From Paulinella micropora (lineage: Eukaryota; Cercozoa; Imbricatea; Euglyphida; Paulinellidae), in NCBI GenBank assembly GCA_019918135.1, contig WBZZ01000778.1, positions 1 to 64,000 of the forward strand: 64,000 bases of DNA. The letters are read 5' to 3'. The position numbers and the translations under genes were made by a program. Numbering within the stretch: the stretch's first letter is position 1; each line of letters opens with the position of its first letter. Of this stretch, positions 27,166 through 38,836 are shown one piece after another. The notes beneath the pieces were generated by a model that worked only from the letters and a program-made list of their open reading frames with translations, made no database searches and was not told the DNA's origin.

Positions 27166-27662
27166 CATACGTACAAGACATACTGCAAGACATATATGCA
27201 AGACATGCATGCAAGACATACATTCTGGTGTTATTGTTATGCATATACTTAATTGTATAGAGTATTTCTCTTGTGCATTTAGGTTTTTTTTGGCTTGCTC
27301 TGTCGTAGCTATATTGAGAGTTGTGACTGTTGTTGGTTTTACAGCTGGGCGCGATGCCCAGGTATATTTTCTGACCTTACCGTGAGCCCCCTCCCTCTCT
27401 CCCTCTCACTTTCTCTCCCAACACACCTGCTGCCTACTTCGTTGCAATATAATATAAAGAAGTTCACTTTGTTTGAATGTCATGTTTCTTTTTTGTGGTG
27501 CTGAGCTCTAGCTGAACTCGTTTGGCTCCGTGTTTTCGGCCACAGTGCACATGTTACGAATCCGTACTCAACAATTTGACGCCAGACAGTTAACACTGTA
27601 TAATCTGATTAATCTGTTTCTGGGTGTCGAAGCTTGACCAAATATCATAAATCCTTTCTCTC

Positions 27663-27664
<2 letters not shown>

Positions 27665-27712
<48 letters not shown>
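27665..27712. repeat. (CT)n microsatellite
   Basis: CT run between unique sequences. The flank to its right holds the dispersed block described next. Confidence 0.9.
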
Positions 27713-27717
<5 letters not shown>

Positions 27718-27721
27718 TCTA

Positions 27722-27890
27722 CTTAGGCAAATCTTAGTCTTTGTGCTCTCGTGTAGGTCTGCATACACCGACCCCTCGTGCCCAAACCGTAAATACACAG
27801 AAAAGAAACAACAATAAGACATGCAACGTTTGATCTATATTTGTCCATGATGCTTCTCGGGGAGGTTTGGGATGTACAAACTGAGTTTTT
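27722..27890 (+). pseudogene. Dispersed coding-like block, copy 1
   Basis: Matches the reverse complement of about 55,020-55,190. In the other copy it reads SAYIDPLCPNHKYTEKKQQY followed by DMPRLIDIVQALGELG. Here the same frame meets a stop after KKQQ. Substitutions between copies preserve much of the peptide, so this may be an exon of a transposon or gene. Family not recognised. Confidence 0.45.
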
Positions 27891-28317
27891 GGGAACAACT
27901 TTGGAAGGTGCAGAGATATGACTGAGATTTTTTTGATTTGGCAATTTTGGCTGATTCATTAGCCGTTACCAGGATCAGGTGGCGGGGAATTTGTTCTCAA
28001 CAGAAACTGAATTTCTTATATACTTCCACTGCGACTTCTTTAGATTGTTTACTTAGAACAACGTTGATTATTATAGGCAAGACACCTAAAACAAAATACT
28101 GCTGTGTAAATCAACACTGTTAACCGTGGTCGTAACTTAAAACTTGTAATGAGAAATCAGAAGATATGCATGTAGACAAGACTATAAGAAACTTGTAAAT
28201 ATGAGAAATGAGAAGATGTACATGTAGAAAAGACTGAAAAGAACATCAGATCGGATCTATAACTATGTTGATTATGGTGAACATTTATTATTTGTGAGCA
28301 GATAGATTTTTAGCAGT

Positions 28318-28680
28318 TTTTGAAAGAGGAAATAGCGTTAGTGTCTTGAGGGTGGCTCTCTCCAGTTGTGTTTATGATTTCGCTTTTGATTTCTCTTCTT
28401 TCAAACTCATTTATTTCTCTTTGCAATAGTACAATTTGTAATGGTGCAATATGTAATTAAAATCCTTGCTTACATAGGTACAGATACACACAAGTACTCA
28501 CACAGACAGACACACATACATAGTACATACATACACATGCACAAAAATACCAACACACACACACACACACACACACAAACACGCTCGCACACACAAAAGC
28601 ATCAACACACGCACTCACGCCCACGCACACACACACACACACATACACCCACAATACATACATGCAATACGTGCATCTAA
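28318..28680. repeat. Diverged duplicate B of the dispersed block
   Basis: Second copy of the block at 25,979, followed by its own CA tract. 27,900-28,318 is AT-rich with no feature I can support. Confidence 0.75.
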
Positions 28681-28964
28681 TGCATCATACATACATACAA
28701 AGTCATACATACATACATACATTTTTGTATTATGTATATACTTAATTTAGAACGATTTATCTTATATAATCAGGTTTTTTGTTCTTGCTCAGTGGTTATT
28801 TATATTGACGCTTGTGATTGTTGCTGGTTTTCCAGCCAGGCCGCGATGCTCCCTCCCTCCCTCTCTCAGTCTCTCTACACAAGTTCACTCAGTCTCTCTC
28901 TCCTCCCCTACCCCTCACTCTCTCTCTCTCGCTTTTTGTTTGAGAGAGAGAAAGTAGTAGTAGT

Positions 28965-29235
28965 AGTTGGATTAGGGTTGGATAGTAGTAGTATTAGTAG
29001 TTGGATTAGGGTTAGATAGTAGTAGTACAGTTGGACTAGGGTTAGATAGTAGTAGTAGCAGTTAAATTAGGCTTAGAGAGTAGTAGTAGTAGTTGGATTA
29101 GGGTTAGAGAGTAGTAGTAGTAGTTGGGTTAGGGTTAGAGAGTAGTAGTAGTAGTTGGGTTAGGGTTAGAAAGTAGTAGTCGTAGTAGTTGGATTAGGGT
29201 TATATAGTAGTAGTAGTGGTTGGATTAGGGTTAGC

Positions 29236-29292
<57 letters not shown>

Positions 29293-29355
29293 TAGTAGTA
29301 GTAGTAGTAGTAGTAGTTGGATTATGGTTAGATAGTAGTAGCAGTAGCAGTAGTT

Positions 29356-29417
<62 letters not shown>

Positions 29418-29681
29418 TGGATTTGAGAGTAGTAGTAGTTGGATTAGGGTTATATAGTAGTAGGAGTAGTAGTAGTAGTAGTTGGATTAGAGTTAGAAAG
29501 TATTAGTAGTAATTGGATTAGGGTTAGATAGTAGTAGTTGGATTAGGATTTGAGAGTAGTAGTAGTTGGATTAGGGTTGTTTAGTAGTAGTAGTAGTAGT
29601 TGGATTAGAGTTAGAAAGTAGTAGTAGTAATTGGATTAGGGTTAGATAGTAGTAGTTGCATTAGGGTTAGGGTTAGGGTTA
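28965..29681. repeat. Interstitial telomere-like array with (TAG)n
   Basis: Repeated TTGGATTAGGGTTAGA segments separated by (TAG)n tracts, ending in three perfect TTAGGG copies at about 29,661-29,681. It could be derived from telomere sequence, or be a GGGTTA-rich minisatellite. It is internal, not a chromosome end. Confidence 0.8.
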
Positions 29682-29779
29682 CCTACTCCTTTCCCCCTCA
29701 CACACACATTCACTCAGTCTCTCTCTCCTCCCCTACCACCTCACCCTCTCTCTTCCCCAAAAAATCAAGTAACCATTTT

Positions 29780-31610
29780 TGTCTACCCCCCCCCCCCCCG
29801 GGGGGGGCCTTCCCCGGAAATCAGCGGGGAAATAATTTTTTGGCGGCCGAGGGTCTGAATTTTTTGCCCCCCCCCTCCCCTCCTTCCCCCTTTCCCCTCG
29901 GGGAATGGGAGAATTTGGGGGTCTGAATTTTTTGCGGCCCCCCTGCCCCCCCCCCCCCCCCTCCTCCCCCCCTCCCCCCGGCCTTCACCCAACTTCGGGG
30001 AAAACTTCCTTGGCGGCCGACGAGAATCTTTTGTTCTATCTGAAAAACCCAACGCACGCAAGATTCGGTAAAATTCCTTTCGCGCGAGATAGTTATGCAC
30101 GGTAGGGCGCTAAATTCGACTTTTTCGCTCCCCCCTGACACCACCACCAACCCCCCTCTCCCCCCCGGGCCCTCCTCCAAAAATCAATGAATAAATTTTT
30201 CTGCCCCCCCCCCCCCCCCCCCGCGGCCCTCCACCAAAAATCAAGGAACAAATTTTTCTGGCCCCCCCCCCCCCGGCCCTCCCCAAAAAATCAAGGAACA
30301 AAATTTTCTGCCCCCCCCCCCCCCCCCGCCCCCCCCCGGCCCTCCCCAAAAAATCAAGGAGAAAAATTTGGAGGCCGAGGACGAACATATTTTTTTTTTC
30401 TTCTATGGTCGGGGTGACAGGTGGCGCGTGAAAAATCCAAACATCCCAATCCACGCAAGATTCGGTAAAATTCCTTCACGCCAAACAGTCCGTTGCGCAA
30501 GACCAGCTCGTCTAAGTCGCCGGGTCAGCGGCCAAACGATATTTTCTTCTTCGCTCTTCGTGATTTTTTTCCACTTACACCATCTCCCCCCACCCCTCGG
30601 GAAATGGGAGAATTCGGGGGTCTGAGTTTTTTCGGCCCCCCCCCCCCCCCCCCCAACCCCCAACGGCCTTTCCCCGAAAATCGGGGAAACAAATTTTTCT
30701 CTCTCTCCCCCCCCTCCTCCCCTCCCTCCCCCCGGCCTTCGTCCAACTTCGGGGGAAAACTTCCTTGGCGGCCGACGAGAATCTTTTGTTCTATCTGAAA
30801 AACCCAACGCACGCAAGATTCGGTAAAATTCCTTTCGCGCGAGATAGTTATGCACAGTAGGGCGCTAAATTCGACTTTTTCGCTCCCCCCTGACACCACC
30901 ACCAACCCCCCTCTCCCCCCCCGGGCCCTCCTCCAAAAATCAATGAATAAATTTTTCTGCCCCCCCCCCCCCCCCGCGGCCCTCCACCAAAAATCAAGGA
31001 ACAAATTTTTCTGGCCCCCCCCCCCCCGGCCCTCCCCAAAAAATCAAGGAACAAAATTTTCTGCCCCCCCCCCCCCCCGCCCCCCCCCGGCCCTCCCCAA
31101 AAAATCAAGGAGAAAAATTTGGAGGCCGAGGACGAACATATTTTTTTTTTCTTCTATGGTCGGGGTGACAGGTGGCGCGTGAAAAATCCAAACATCCCAA
31201 TCCACGCAAGATTCGGTAAAATTCCTTCACGCCAAACAGTCCGTTGCGCAAGACCAGCTCGTCTAAGTCGCCGGGTCAGCGGCCAAACGATATTTTCTTC
31301 TTCGCTCTTCGTGATTTTTTTCCACTTACACCATCTCCCCCCACCCCTCGGGAAATGGGAGAATTCGGGGGTCTGAGTTTTTTCGGCCCCCCCCCCCCCC
31401 CCCCCCCAACCCCCAACGGCCTTTCCCCGAAAATCGGGGAAACAAATTTTTCTCTCTCTCCCCCCCCTCCTCCCCTCCCTCCCCCGGCCTTCGTCCAACT
31501 TCGGGGGAAAACTTCCTTGGCGGCCGACGAGAATTTTTTGTTCTATCTGAAAAACCCAACGCACGCAAGATTCGGTAAAATTCCTTTCGCGCGAAATAGT
31601 TATGCAAGGA
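29780..31610. repeat. About 755-bp tandem duplication with poly-C tracts
   Basis: A partial unit (to about 30,105) and two full units (about 30,105-30,855 and 30,856-31,610) are nearly identical. Each contains subrepeats of about 55-60 bp (CCCTCCCCAAAAAATCAAGG plus AAATTTTTCTG) separated by runs of 8-20 C. No gene. The long C runs make assembly length uncertain. Confidence 0.85.
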
Positions 31611-31807
31611 TAGGGCGCTGAATTCGACAGGTTAGCGACCAAACAATTTCTTGCGCTCGTGGTGCCACGGTTTTTTTTCTCTCTGCTACCATTCTCCTTA
31701 GTCAAATGTGGCAATATTAGCAGTACTTTGTTTGTAATAATTACTTCTGTCATATTTAAGCGAACAAGTGGGTGCATCCTGGCTCGCCGCTGACGATTTT
31801 ATTTTTT

Positions 31808-32212
31808 GATAACATAACTAAGTCACTTCCAGATAAGATTTTACCTCCGTACCTTGACGTATCGATAGAGCATGTCTTGAAATATTAATATCCAACTTAT
31901 TTCAGTATTACTACGTTGAGAAATGATGATTTTATTCAGTTTGAAAAACACTGCCACATTTGTGGCAATGACTAGGATTGCTCGCGTTCAACTGGCACCT
32001 ATTTTTGATATATAACATAACTAAGTCACTTCCCGATAACTTGAGATTTTACCTCCGTACCTCAGTGACGTATCGATATTATTAATAATAGACTTCACTG
32101 AGCATGTCTTGAAATATTAATATCAAGCTTATTTCAGTATTATTACGTTCAGAAATGATGATGTTTTATTCAGTTTCAAAAACACTGCCACACTTGTGGC
32201 GGGCGGCAATGA
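31808..32212. repeat. About 200-bp AT-rich tandem duplication
   Basis: TAACATAACTAAGTCACTTCC...ACTGCCACATTTGTGGC occurs twice in tandem with small indels. Each copy contains a GCCACA...TGTGGC pair. No coding potential. Confidence 0.8.
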
Positions 32213-32254
32213 TCCACAAATCACAAATGTGGCGCTCGCCCGCCGGTAATGTAG

Positions 32255-32352
32255 CTCAAGAAAATTTTTGAAGAAAGAAGGGCGGGCGGGGAAAAAAATG
32301 TAAAAACATGAAAAAATTCCCCTCCCGAGTTTCTTTCCCCAAAAATTTTCTT
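32255..32352. mobile_element. Foldback element (GTAGCTcAAGAAAATTT family)
   Basis: Near-perfect hairpin: GTAGCTCAAGAAAATTTTTG...GGGCGGGCGGGGAAAAAAATG faces CATGAAAAAATTCCCC...CAAAAATTTTCTTCAGCTAC, with a loop of about 6 nt. No coding capacity. It probably moves or amplifies through its inverted ends. Confidence 0.75.
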
Positions 32353-32383
32353 CAGCTACCTTCCAATTGCAGAAATGTCCTTT

Positions 32384-32425
<42 letters not shown>

Positions 32426-32600
32426 GCAGGTTTAGGTTTGCGGTGAAGTTCGCGATAAATGCCAAAAACACCGGAATATACGGACGCTTTGTTTTGGCCG
32501 CAATTTGTGGCACACACAGAAAATTTTTTTCGGGCGAAGGACTCATTTCGGCAATAAAGTTGTAGCGGTAGCAAACAAAAAATGCACTCTACATGTTTGG

Positions 32601-32770
32601 GTGAATAGCTCTTTGAAGACTCTGCAATTGTCTTGGAATGGAATCGGTGATGAGGGAGTGAAGCACTTTGCTGCAGCTCTGAAGGTACCTTTAACCAGTC
32701 TCCGATCGCCTGTGCCTGCGTCGCCTATTGCGTTGTTCCAGAGAGTCAGGCTAGTCAACGTGCGATTAAC
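32601..32770. CDS. Inverted LRR exon doublet, palindrome left arm
   Basis: Plus exon 32,601-32,684 (84 nt, VNSSLKTLQLSWNGIGDEGV, ending AAALK), GTAC at 32,685-32,688, and minus exon 32,770-32,689 (82 nt, acceptor TATAG, VNRTLTSLTLWNNAIGDAG). The minus exon is two bases short of 84, so its 3' part is out of register. The plus exon is preceded by TTTGG rather than AG. Confidence 0.65.
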
Positions 32771-32999
32771 CTATACATGTGAAACACACATGCTAAGACA
32801 TGCTACCCTGTCGTCGTCGCCCATGCAGGCATTCGTCATCTGCTATAGCAAGACTTGCACTCACTGCGTTCCATCCCCTTTCCATCACCCCCCTCCCACA
32901 GCCTTTTCCATCCCCCCCCCCCCCCCCCCCCCCCCATCCCCGCCACACCCACCCCTGCCCCCCCTCCCGCCCGTCCGTCCAGCGACTTGCTGCAAAAAA

Positions 33000-34145
33000 A
33001 CATAGTTCTGAATTTCTGATTTCTGATTTCTGATTTTTTTTCAAGACATGCTGCTGTAGCACCCTGCCGCTGGCTGCTACAGCTGCGAGCCCTGCTTTCA
33101 AACATTTTTTCTCTGGTCCCGCGCTGCTCGTCCTCGCCCACCTGCCTCCCCTCCCGCCCGTCGGTCCAACGACTTGCTGAAAAACAAACCGAGTTCTGGA
33201 TTTCTGATTTCTGATTTCTGATTTTTTGGCGAGACAAGCTGCTGTAGCACCCTGCCACAGCATGCTATAGCTGCGAGCCGTGCTTCTAATTTTTTCTCTG
33301 GTCCCGCGCTGCTCGTCCGCCTTCCCTTGCCCACCTCCCTCCCCTCCCGCCCGTCCGTCCAACGACTTGCTAAAAAACAAACAGAGTTCTGGATTTCTGA
33401 TTTCTGATTTCTGATTTTTTGGCAAGACAGGCTTCTGTAGCACCCTGCCACAGGATTCTACAGCTGCGAGCCCTGCTTCAAAATTTTATTCTGGTCCCGC
33501 GCTGCTCGTCCCTCGCCCACCTGCCTCCCCTCCCGCCCGTCCGTCCAACGACTTGCTGAAAAAACAAACCGAGTTCTGGATTTCTGATTTCTGATTTCTG
33601 ATTTTTTGGCAAGACAAGCTGCTGTAGCACCCTGCCACAGGATGCTATAGCTGCGAGCCCTGCTTCTAATTTTTTCTCTTGTCCCGCGCTGCTCGTCTGC
33701 CTACCCTCGCCCTCCCCTCCCGCCCGTCCGTCCAACGACTTGCTAAAAAACAAACCGAGTTCTGGATTTCTGATTTCTGATTTCTGATTTTTGGCAAGAC
33801 AAGCTGCTGCTGCATCTTGCCAAAGGGTGCTATAGCTGCGAGCCCTGCTTCTAATTCTTTCTCTGGTCCCGCACTGCTCGTCCGCCTTCCATTGCCCACC
33901 TCCCTCCCCTCCCGCCCGTCCGTCCAACGACTTGGTAAAAAAACCGAGTACTGGATTTCTGATTTCTGATTTCTGATTCTTTTTGCATGATAGGCTGCTG
34001 TATAGCTGCGAGCACTGCTTCAAAATTTTGTTCTGGTCCCGCGCTGCTCGTCCCTCGCCCACCTCCCTCCCCTCCCGCCCGTGTCCGTCCAACTACTTGC
34101 TGAAAAAACAAGCAGAGTTCCGAATTTCTGATTTCTGATTTTTTT
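33000..34145. repeat. About 190-bp satellite array, six units (left arm)
   Basis: Units of 185-195 bp. Each holds three TTTCTGA heptamers, a T-run, a strong hairpin (form GCTGTAGCACCCTG-TGG-CAGGGTGCTACAGC in the best units), GCGAGCCCTGC, GGTCCCGCGCTGCTCGTCC and CCCGCCCGTCCGTCC. No gene. Minus-strand frames are open by composition only. Confidence 0.9.
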
Positions 34146-35404
34146 GACAAGACAGGGTTTACGCCAAGACCGGCAGAATTTCTTCCCCGCGAGATTTGCA
34201 CCAAGTTTGTCCGGAATTTGGGACGGGAAAACTGCCGCCAAGACCGGCAAATTTTCTTCCAGCAAAAGTTGCAGGAAATTTGTCAGGAATTTGCGGCAAA
34301 TGGAAGGTAGTATGGCGACTGTCGCCACCACAGAAAAAAAGAAAAAAAATTTCGCCGCTTTGGGCTCTCTTTTTTGTTACGTGTCGTCTGAGCTAACGGC
34401 GGGCGGGGGGGGGAAGAAATTTTCGCTTGAAAAATAAGATTTTCCCTCCCCGCCGGGCGGGGGGGGGGGGGGGGGAATTTTCGCTTGAAAAATAAGATTT
34501 TCCCTTCCCGCCGGGCGCGGGGGAGGGGGGGGGGGGGGGATTTGTCTGATGGCGCTGGCCAAAGCATCGACGAAAAAAATTTAATGAGAAAAAAAAATCA
34601 CTGCCAAGACCTGCAAATTTTCTTTATGCAACGGTTGCGCCTAATTTGCGACGGTTGGAAGGTATTGTGACTGTCGCCACCACAGAAAAAAAATGTTTTT
34701 GCCACTTTGGGACACTTTTTTTCAAGGTTTGGTCAGAGCCAACGGCGGGCGGGGGGGAGGGGAAGGGGTGAAGAGAGGAGAGTGAAATGTTGTGAGAAAA
34801 AATTTGCCGATGTCGGCGGCGGTTTTTTTTTCTGTGGTGGCGACAGTCGCCATACCTTCCAACCATCGCAAATTCCGGACAAATTTGGCGCAACCGTTGC
34901 ATGAAGAAAATTTGTCGGTCTTGGCGGCGGTTTTTTTTCATTCAAATTTTTTTCGTCGATGCTTTGGCCAGCGCCATCAGACAAATCCCCCCCCCCCGGG
35001 GGGGGGGGAGGAAAAATATGATTTTTTTAAGCAAAAATCCCCCCCCCCCCCCCGCCCGCCGTTGGCTCAGACCAAACGTAAAAAAAAAAGAGTCCACGGG
35101 GGGGGGGGGGGGGGGGAAGGAGGAAAAAATCTTATTTTTTAAGCAAAAATCCCCCCCCCCCCCCCGCCCGCGGTTGGCTCAGACCAAACGTTTAAAAAAA
35201 AAGAGAGTCCAAAGCGGCGAAATTTTTTTTCTTTTTTTCTGTGGTGGCGACAGTCGCCATACTACCTTCCATTTGCCGCAAATTCCTGACGAATTTCCTG
35301 CAACTTTTGCTGGAAGAAATTCGCCGGTCTTGGCGGCAGTTTTTTCCGTCCCAAATTCCGGACAAACTTGGTGCAAATCTCGCGGGGAAGAAATTCTGCC
35401 GGTC

Positions 35405-36950
35405 TTGGCGTAAACCCTGTCTTGTCAAAAAAATCAGAAATCAGAAATTCGGAACTCTGCTTGTTTTTTCAGCAAGTAGTTGGACGGACACGGGCGGGAG
35501 GGGAGGGAGGTGGGCGAGGGACGAGCAGCGCGGGACCAGAACAAAATTTTGAAGCAGTGCTCGCAGCTATACAGCAGCCTATCATGCAAAAAGAATCAGA
35601 AATCAGAAATCAGAAATCCAGTACTCGGTTTTTTTACCAAGTCGTTGGACGGACGGGCGGGAGGGGAATGAGGTGGGCAAGGGAAGGCGGACGAGCAGCG
35701 CGGGACCAGAGAAAGAATTAGAAGCAGGGCTCGCAGCTATAGCACCCTTTGGCAAGGTGCAGCAGCAGCTTGTCTTGCCAAAAAATCAGAATCAGAAATC
35801 AGAAATCCAGAACTCGGTTTGTTTTTTAGCAAGTCGTTGGACGGACGGGCGGGAGGGGAGGGCGAGGGTAGGCAGACGAGCAGCGCGGGACAAGAGAAAA
35901 AATTAGAAGCAGGGCTCGCAGCTATAGCATCCTGTGGCAGGGTGCTACAGCAGCTTGTCTTGCCAAAAAATCAGAAATCAGAAATCAGAAATCAGACATC
36001 CAGAACTCGGATTGTTTTTTCAGCAAGTCGTTGGACGGACGGGCGGGAGGGGAGGCAGGTGGGCGAGGGACGAGCAGCGCGGGACCAGAATAAAATTTTG
36101 AAGCAGTGCTCGCAGCTGTAGAATCCTGTGGCAGGGTGCTACAGAAGCCTGTCTTGCCAAAAAATCAGAAATCAGAAATCAGAAATCCAGAACTCGGTTT
36201 GTTTTTTAGCAAGTCGTTGGACGGACGGGCGGGAGGGGAGGGCGAGGGTAGGCAGACGAGCAGCGCGGGACAAGAGAAAAAATTAGAAGCAGGGCTCGCA
36301 GCTATAGCATCCTGTGGCAGGGTGCTACAGCAGCTTGTCTTGCCAAAAAATCAGAAATCAGAAATCAGAAATCCAGAACTCGGTTTGTTTTTTCAGCAAG
36401 TCGTTGGACGGACGGGCGAGAGGGGAGGCAGGTGGGCGAGGGACGAGCAGCGCGGGACCAGAATAAAATTTTGAAGCAGGGCTCGCAGCTGTAGAATCCT
36501 GTGGCAGGGTGCTACAGAAGCCTGTCTTGCCAAAAAATCAGAAATCAGAAATCAGAAATCCAGAACTCTGTTTGTTTTTTAGCAAGTCGTTGGACGGACG
36601 GGCGGGAGGGGAGGGAGGTGGGCGAGGGTAGGCGGAAGAGCAGCGCGGGACCAGAGAAAAAATTAGAAGCACGGCTCGCAGCTATAGCATGCTGTGGCAG
36701 GGTGCTACAGCAGCTTGTCTCGCCAAAAAATCAGAAATCAGAAATCAGAAATCCAGAACTCGGTTTGTTTTTCAGCAAGTCGTTGGACCGACGGGCGGGA
36801 GGGGAGGCAGGTGGGCGAGGACGAGAAGCGCGGGACCAGAGAAAAAATGTTTGAAAGCAGGGCTCGCAGCTGTAGCAGCCAGTGGCAGGGTGCTACAGCA
36901 GCATGTCTTGAAAAAAAATTAGGAAATCAGAAATCAGAAATTCAGAACTA
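35405..36950. repeat. About 190-bp satellite array, eight units (right arm, inverted)
   Basis: Reverse-complement counterpart of the left-arm array with two extra units. The orientation change happens at the palindrome centre. Confidence 0.9.
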
Positions 36951-37262
36951 GGTTTTTTTGCAGCAAGTCGCTGGACGGACGGGCGGGAGGGGGGCAGGGG
37001 TGGGTGGGGCGGGGATGGGGGGGGGGGGGGGGGGGGATGGAAAGGCTGTGGGAGGGGGGTGATGGAAAGGGGATGGAACGCAGTGAGTGCAAGTCTTGCT
37101 ATAACAGATGACGAATGCCTGCATGGGCGACGACGACAGGGTAGCATCGGTGCTACAGTGCAGTTGCAGAGGGATGCTACAGCCGGCGAGCTGACTCCCT
37201 GCCCGTCTCGTCCGTCACCCCGCGCGGTAGCATGTCTTAGCATGTGTGTTTCACATGTATAG

Positions 37263-37432
37263 GTTAATCGCACGTTGACTAGCCTGACTCTCTGGAACAA
37301 CGCAATAGGCGACGCAGGCACAGGCGATCGGAGACTGGTTAAAGGTACCTTCAGAGCTGCAGCAAAGTGCTTCACTCCCTCATCACCGATTCCATTCCAA
37401 GACAATTGCAGAGTCTTCAAAGAGCTATTCAC
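37263..37432. CDS. Inverted LRR exon doublet, palindrome right arm
   Basis: Reverse-complement copy of 32,601-32,770: plus exon 37,263-37,344 (82 nt), GTAC at 37,345-37,348, minus exon 37,432-37,349 (84 nt). Confidence 0.65.
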
Positions 37433-37607
37433 CCAAACATGTAGAGTGCATTTTTTGTTTGCTACCGCTACAACTTTATTGCCGAAATGAGTCCTTCGCC
37501 CGAAAAAAATTTTCTGTGTGTGCCACAAATTGCGGCCAAAACAAAGCGTCCGTATATTCCGGTGTTTTTGGCATTTGTCGCGAACTTCACCGCAAACCTA
37601 AACCTGC

Positions 37608-37646
<39 letters not shown>

Positions 37647-37648
<2 letters not shown>

Positions 37649-38640
37649 AAAGGACATTTCTGCAATTGGAAGGTTGCTCAAGAAAATTTTTGGGGAAAGA
37701 AACTCGGGAGGGGTATTTTTTCATGTTTTTACATTTTTTTCCCCGCCCGACCTTCTTTCCCCAGAAATTTTCTTGAACTACAACTTTATTGCCTAAAATG
37801 TCCTTCGCCCGAAAAAAATTTTCTTTGTGTGCCGCGAATTTCGGCAAATATCAGTTACCCGTAAATTACGGCACCGGTGCATATGTGGCAAAAATTCACC
37901 GGAAATCAGAAAACTACGAAAAAAAAATTGCAAAGGACATTTCGGCAATTGGAAGGTAGCTCAAGAAAAATTTTGGGGAAAGAAACTCGGGAGGGGAATT
38001 TTTTCATGTTTTGACATTTTTTCCCCGCCCGACCTTCTTTCCCCAGAAATTTTCTTGAGCTACAACTTTATTGCCGAAATGTCCTTCGCCCGAAAAAAAA
38101 TTCTGTGTGTGCCACAAATTGCGGCCAAAACAAAGCGTCCGTATATTCCGGTGTTTTTGGCATTTGTCGCGAACTTCACCGCAAACCTAAACCTGCGATT
38201 TTTTTTTTTTTTTTTTTTTTTTTTTGCAAAGGACATTTCGGCAATTGGAAGGTAGCTGAAGAAAATTTTTGGGGAAAGAAACTCGGGAGGGGTATTTTTT
38301 CATGTTTTTACATTTTTTCCCCCGCCCGACCTTCTTTCCCCAGAAATTTTCTTGAACTACAACTGTATTGCCTAAATGTCCTTCGCCCGAAAAAAATTTT
38401 CTGTGTGCCGCGAATTTCGGCAAATATCAGTCACCCGTAAATTACGGCACCGGTGCATATGTCGCAAAATTCACCGGAAAACAGAAAATTACGAAAAAAA
38501 ATTTGCAAAGGACATTTCGGCAATTGGAAGGTAGCTCAAGAAAATTTTTCGGGAAAGAAACTCGGGAGGGGAATTTTTTCATGTTTTTACATTTTTTTCC
38601 CCGCCCGCCCTTCTTTCTTCAAAAATTTTCTTGAGCTACA
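37647..38640. mobile_element. Cluster of four foldback elements
   Basis: Hairpins at about 37,665-37,785, 37,945-38,065, 38,235-38,365 and 38,520-38,640. Each has TCAAGAAAATTTTTGGGGAAAG facing CTTTCCCCAGAAATTTTCTTGA-type arms. They are separated by CAAAGGACATTTCGGCAATT and by conserved spacers (GCCGCGAATTTCGGCAAATA or GCGTCCGTATATTCCGGTG). The spacers recur in the same order, so this is a tandem cluster. Confidence 0.75.
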
Positions 38641-38836
38641 ACATTACTGCCTAAATGCGCGAAAAAAAATTTTCTGTGTGTGTCGCAAATTGCGGCAAAA
38701 AACAAAGCGTCCGTAAATTCCAGTGTTTTTGGCATTTGTCGCGAGATTCACCGCAAACCCGCAGCAAGTGAAAATTTTTTTTGGCGAAGGACATTTCGGC
38801 GGTAGCATATCTAACAAGTTTTTTTTTGGCGTCCAG

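Larger units (their letters stand above)
32250..37790. repeat. Large palindrome, about 5.5 kb
   Basis: The left arm (about 32,250-34,690) and right arm (about 34,830-37,790) are reverse complements, including the LRR doublet, poly-A/poly-T tract, satellite units and foldback ends. The spacer is about 140 bp (34,690-34,830). The right arm has about two more satellite units, so arm lengths differ by about 0.5 kb. Confidence 0.9.

Noticed and set aside
29661-29681. Chromosome end
   Set aside because: Only three perfect TTAGGG copies, and both sides continue into ordinary sequence for tens of kilobases.
29905-30105. Pro-rich proteins across the poly-C duplication
   Set aside because: Frames depend on C-run length and are absent or shifted in the sister unit.
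32385-32425. Poly-A as evidence of a retroposed gene
   Set aside because: The tract is inside the foldback/LRR region, is mirrored in the other palindrome arm, and no upstream processed gene is visible.
33098-33451. Minus-strand proteins such as KIRNQKSEIQNSVCF repeats
   Set aside because: They are translations of the TTTCTGA-bearing satellite, seen in every array and in several frames.
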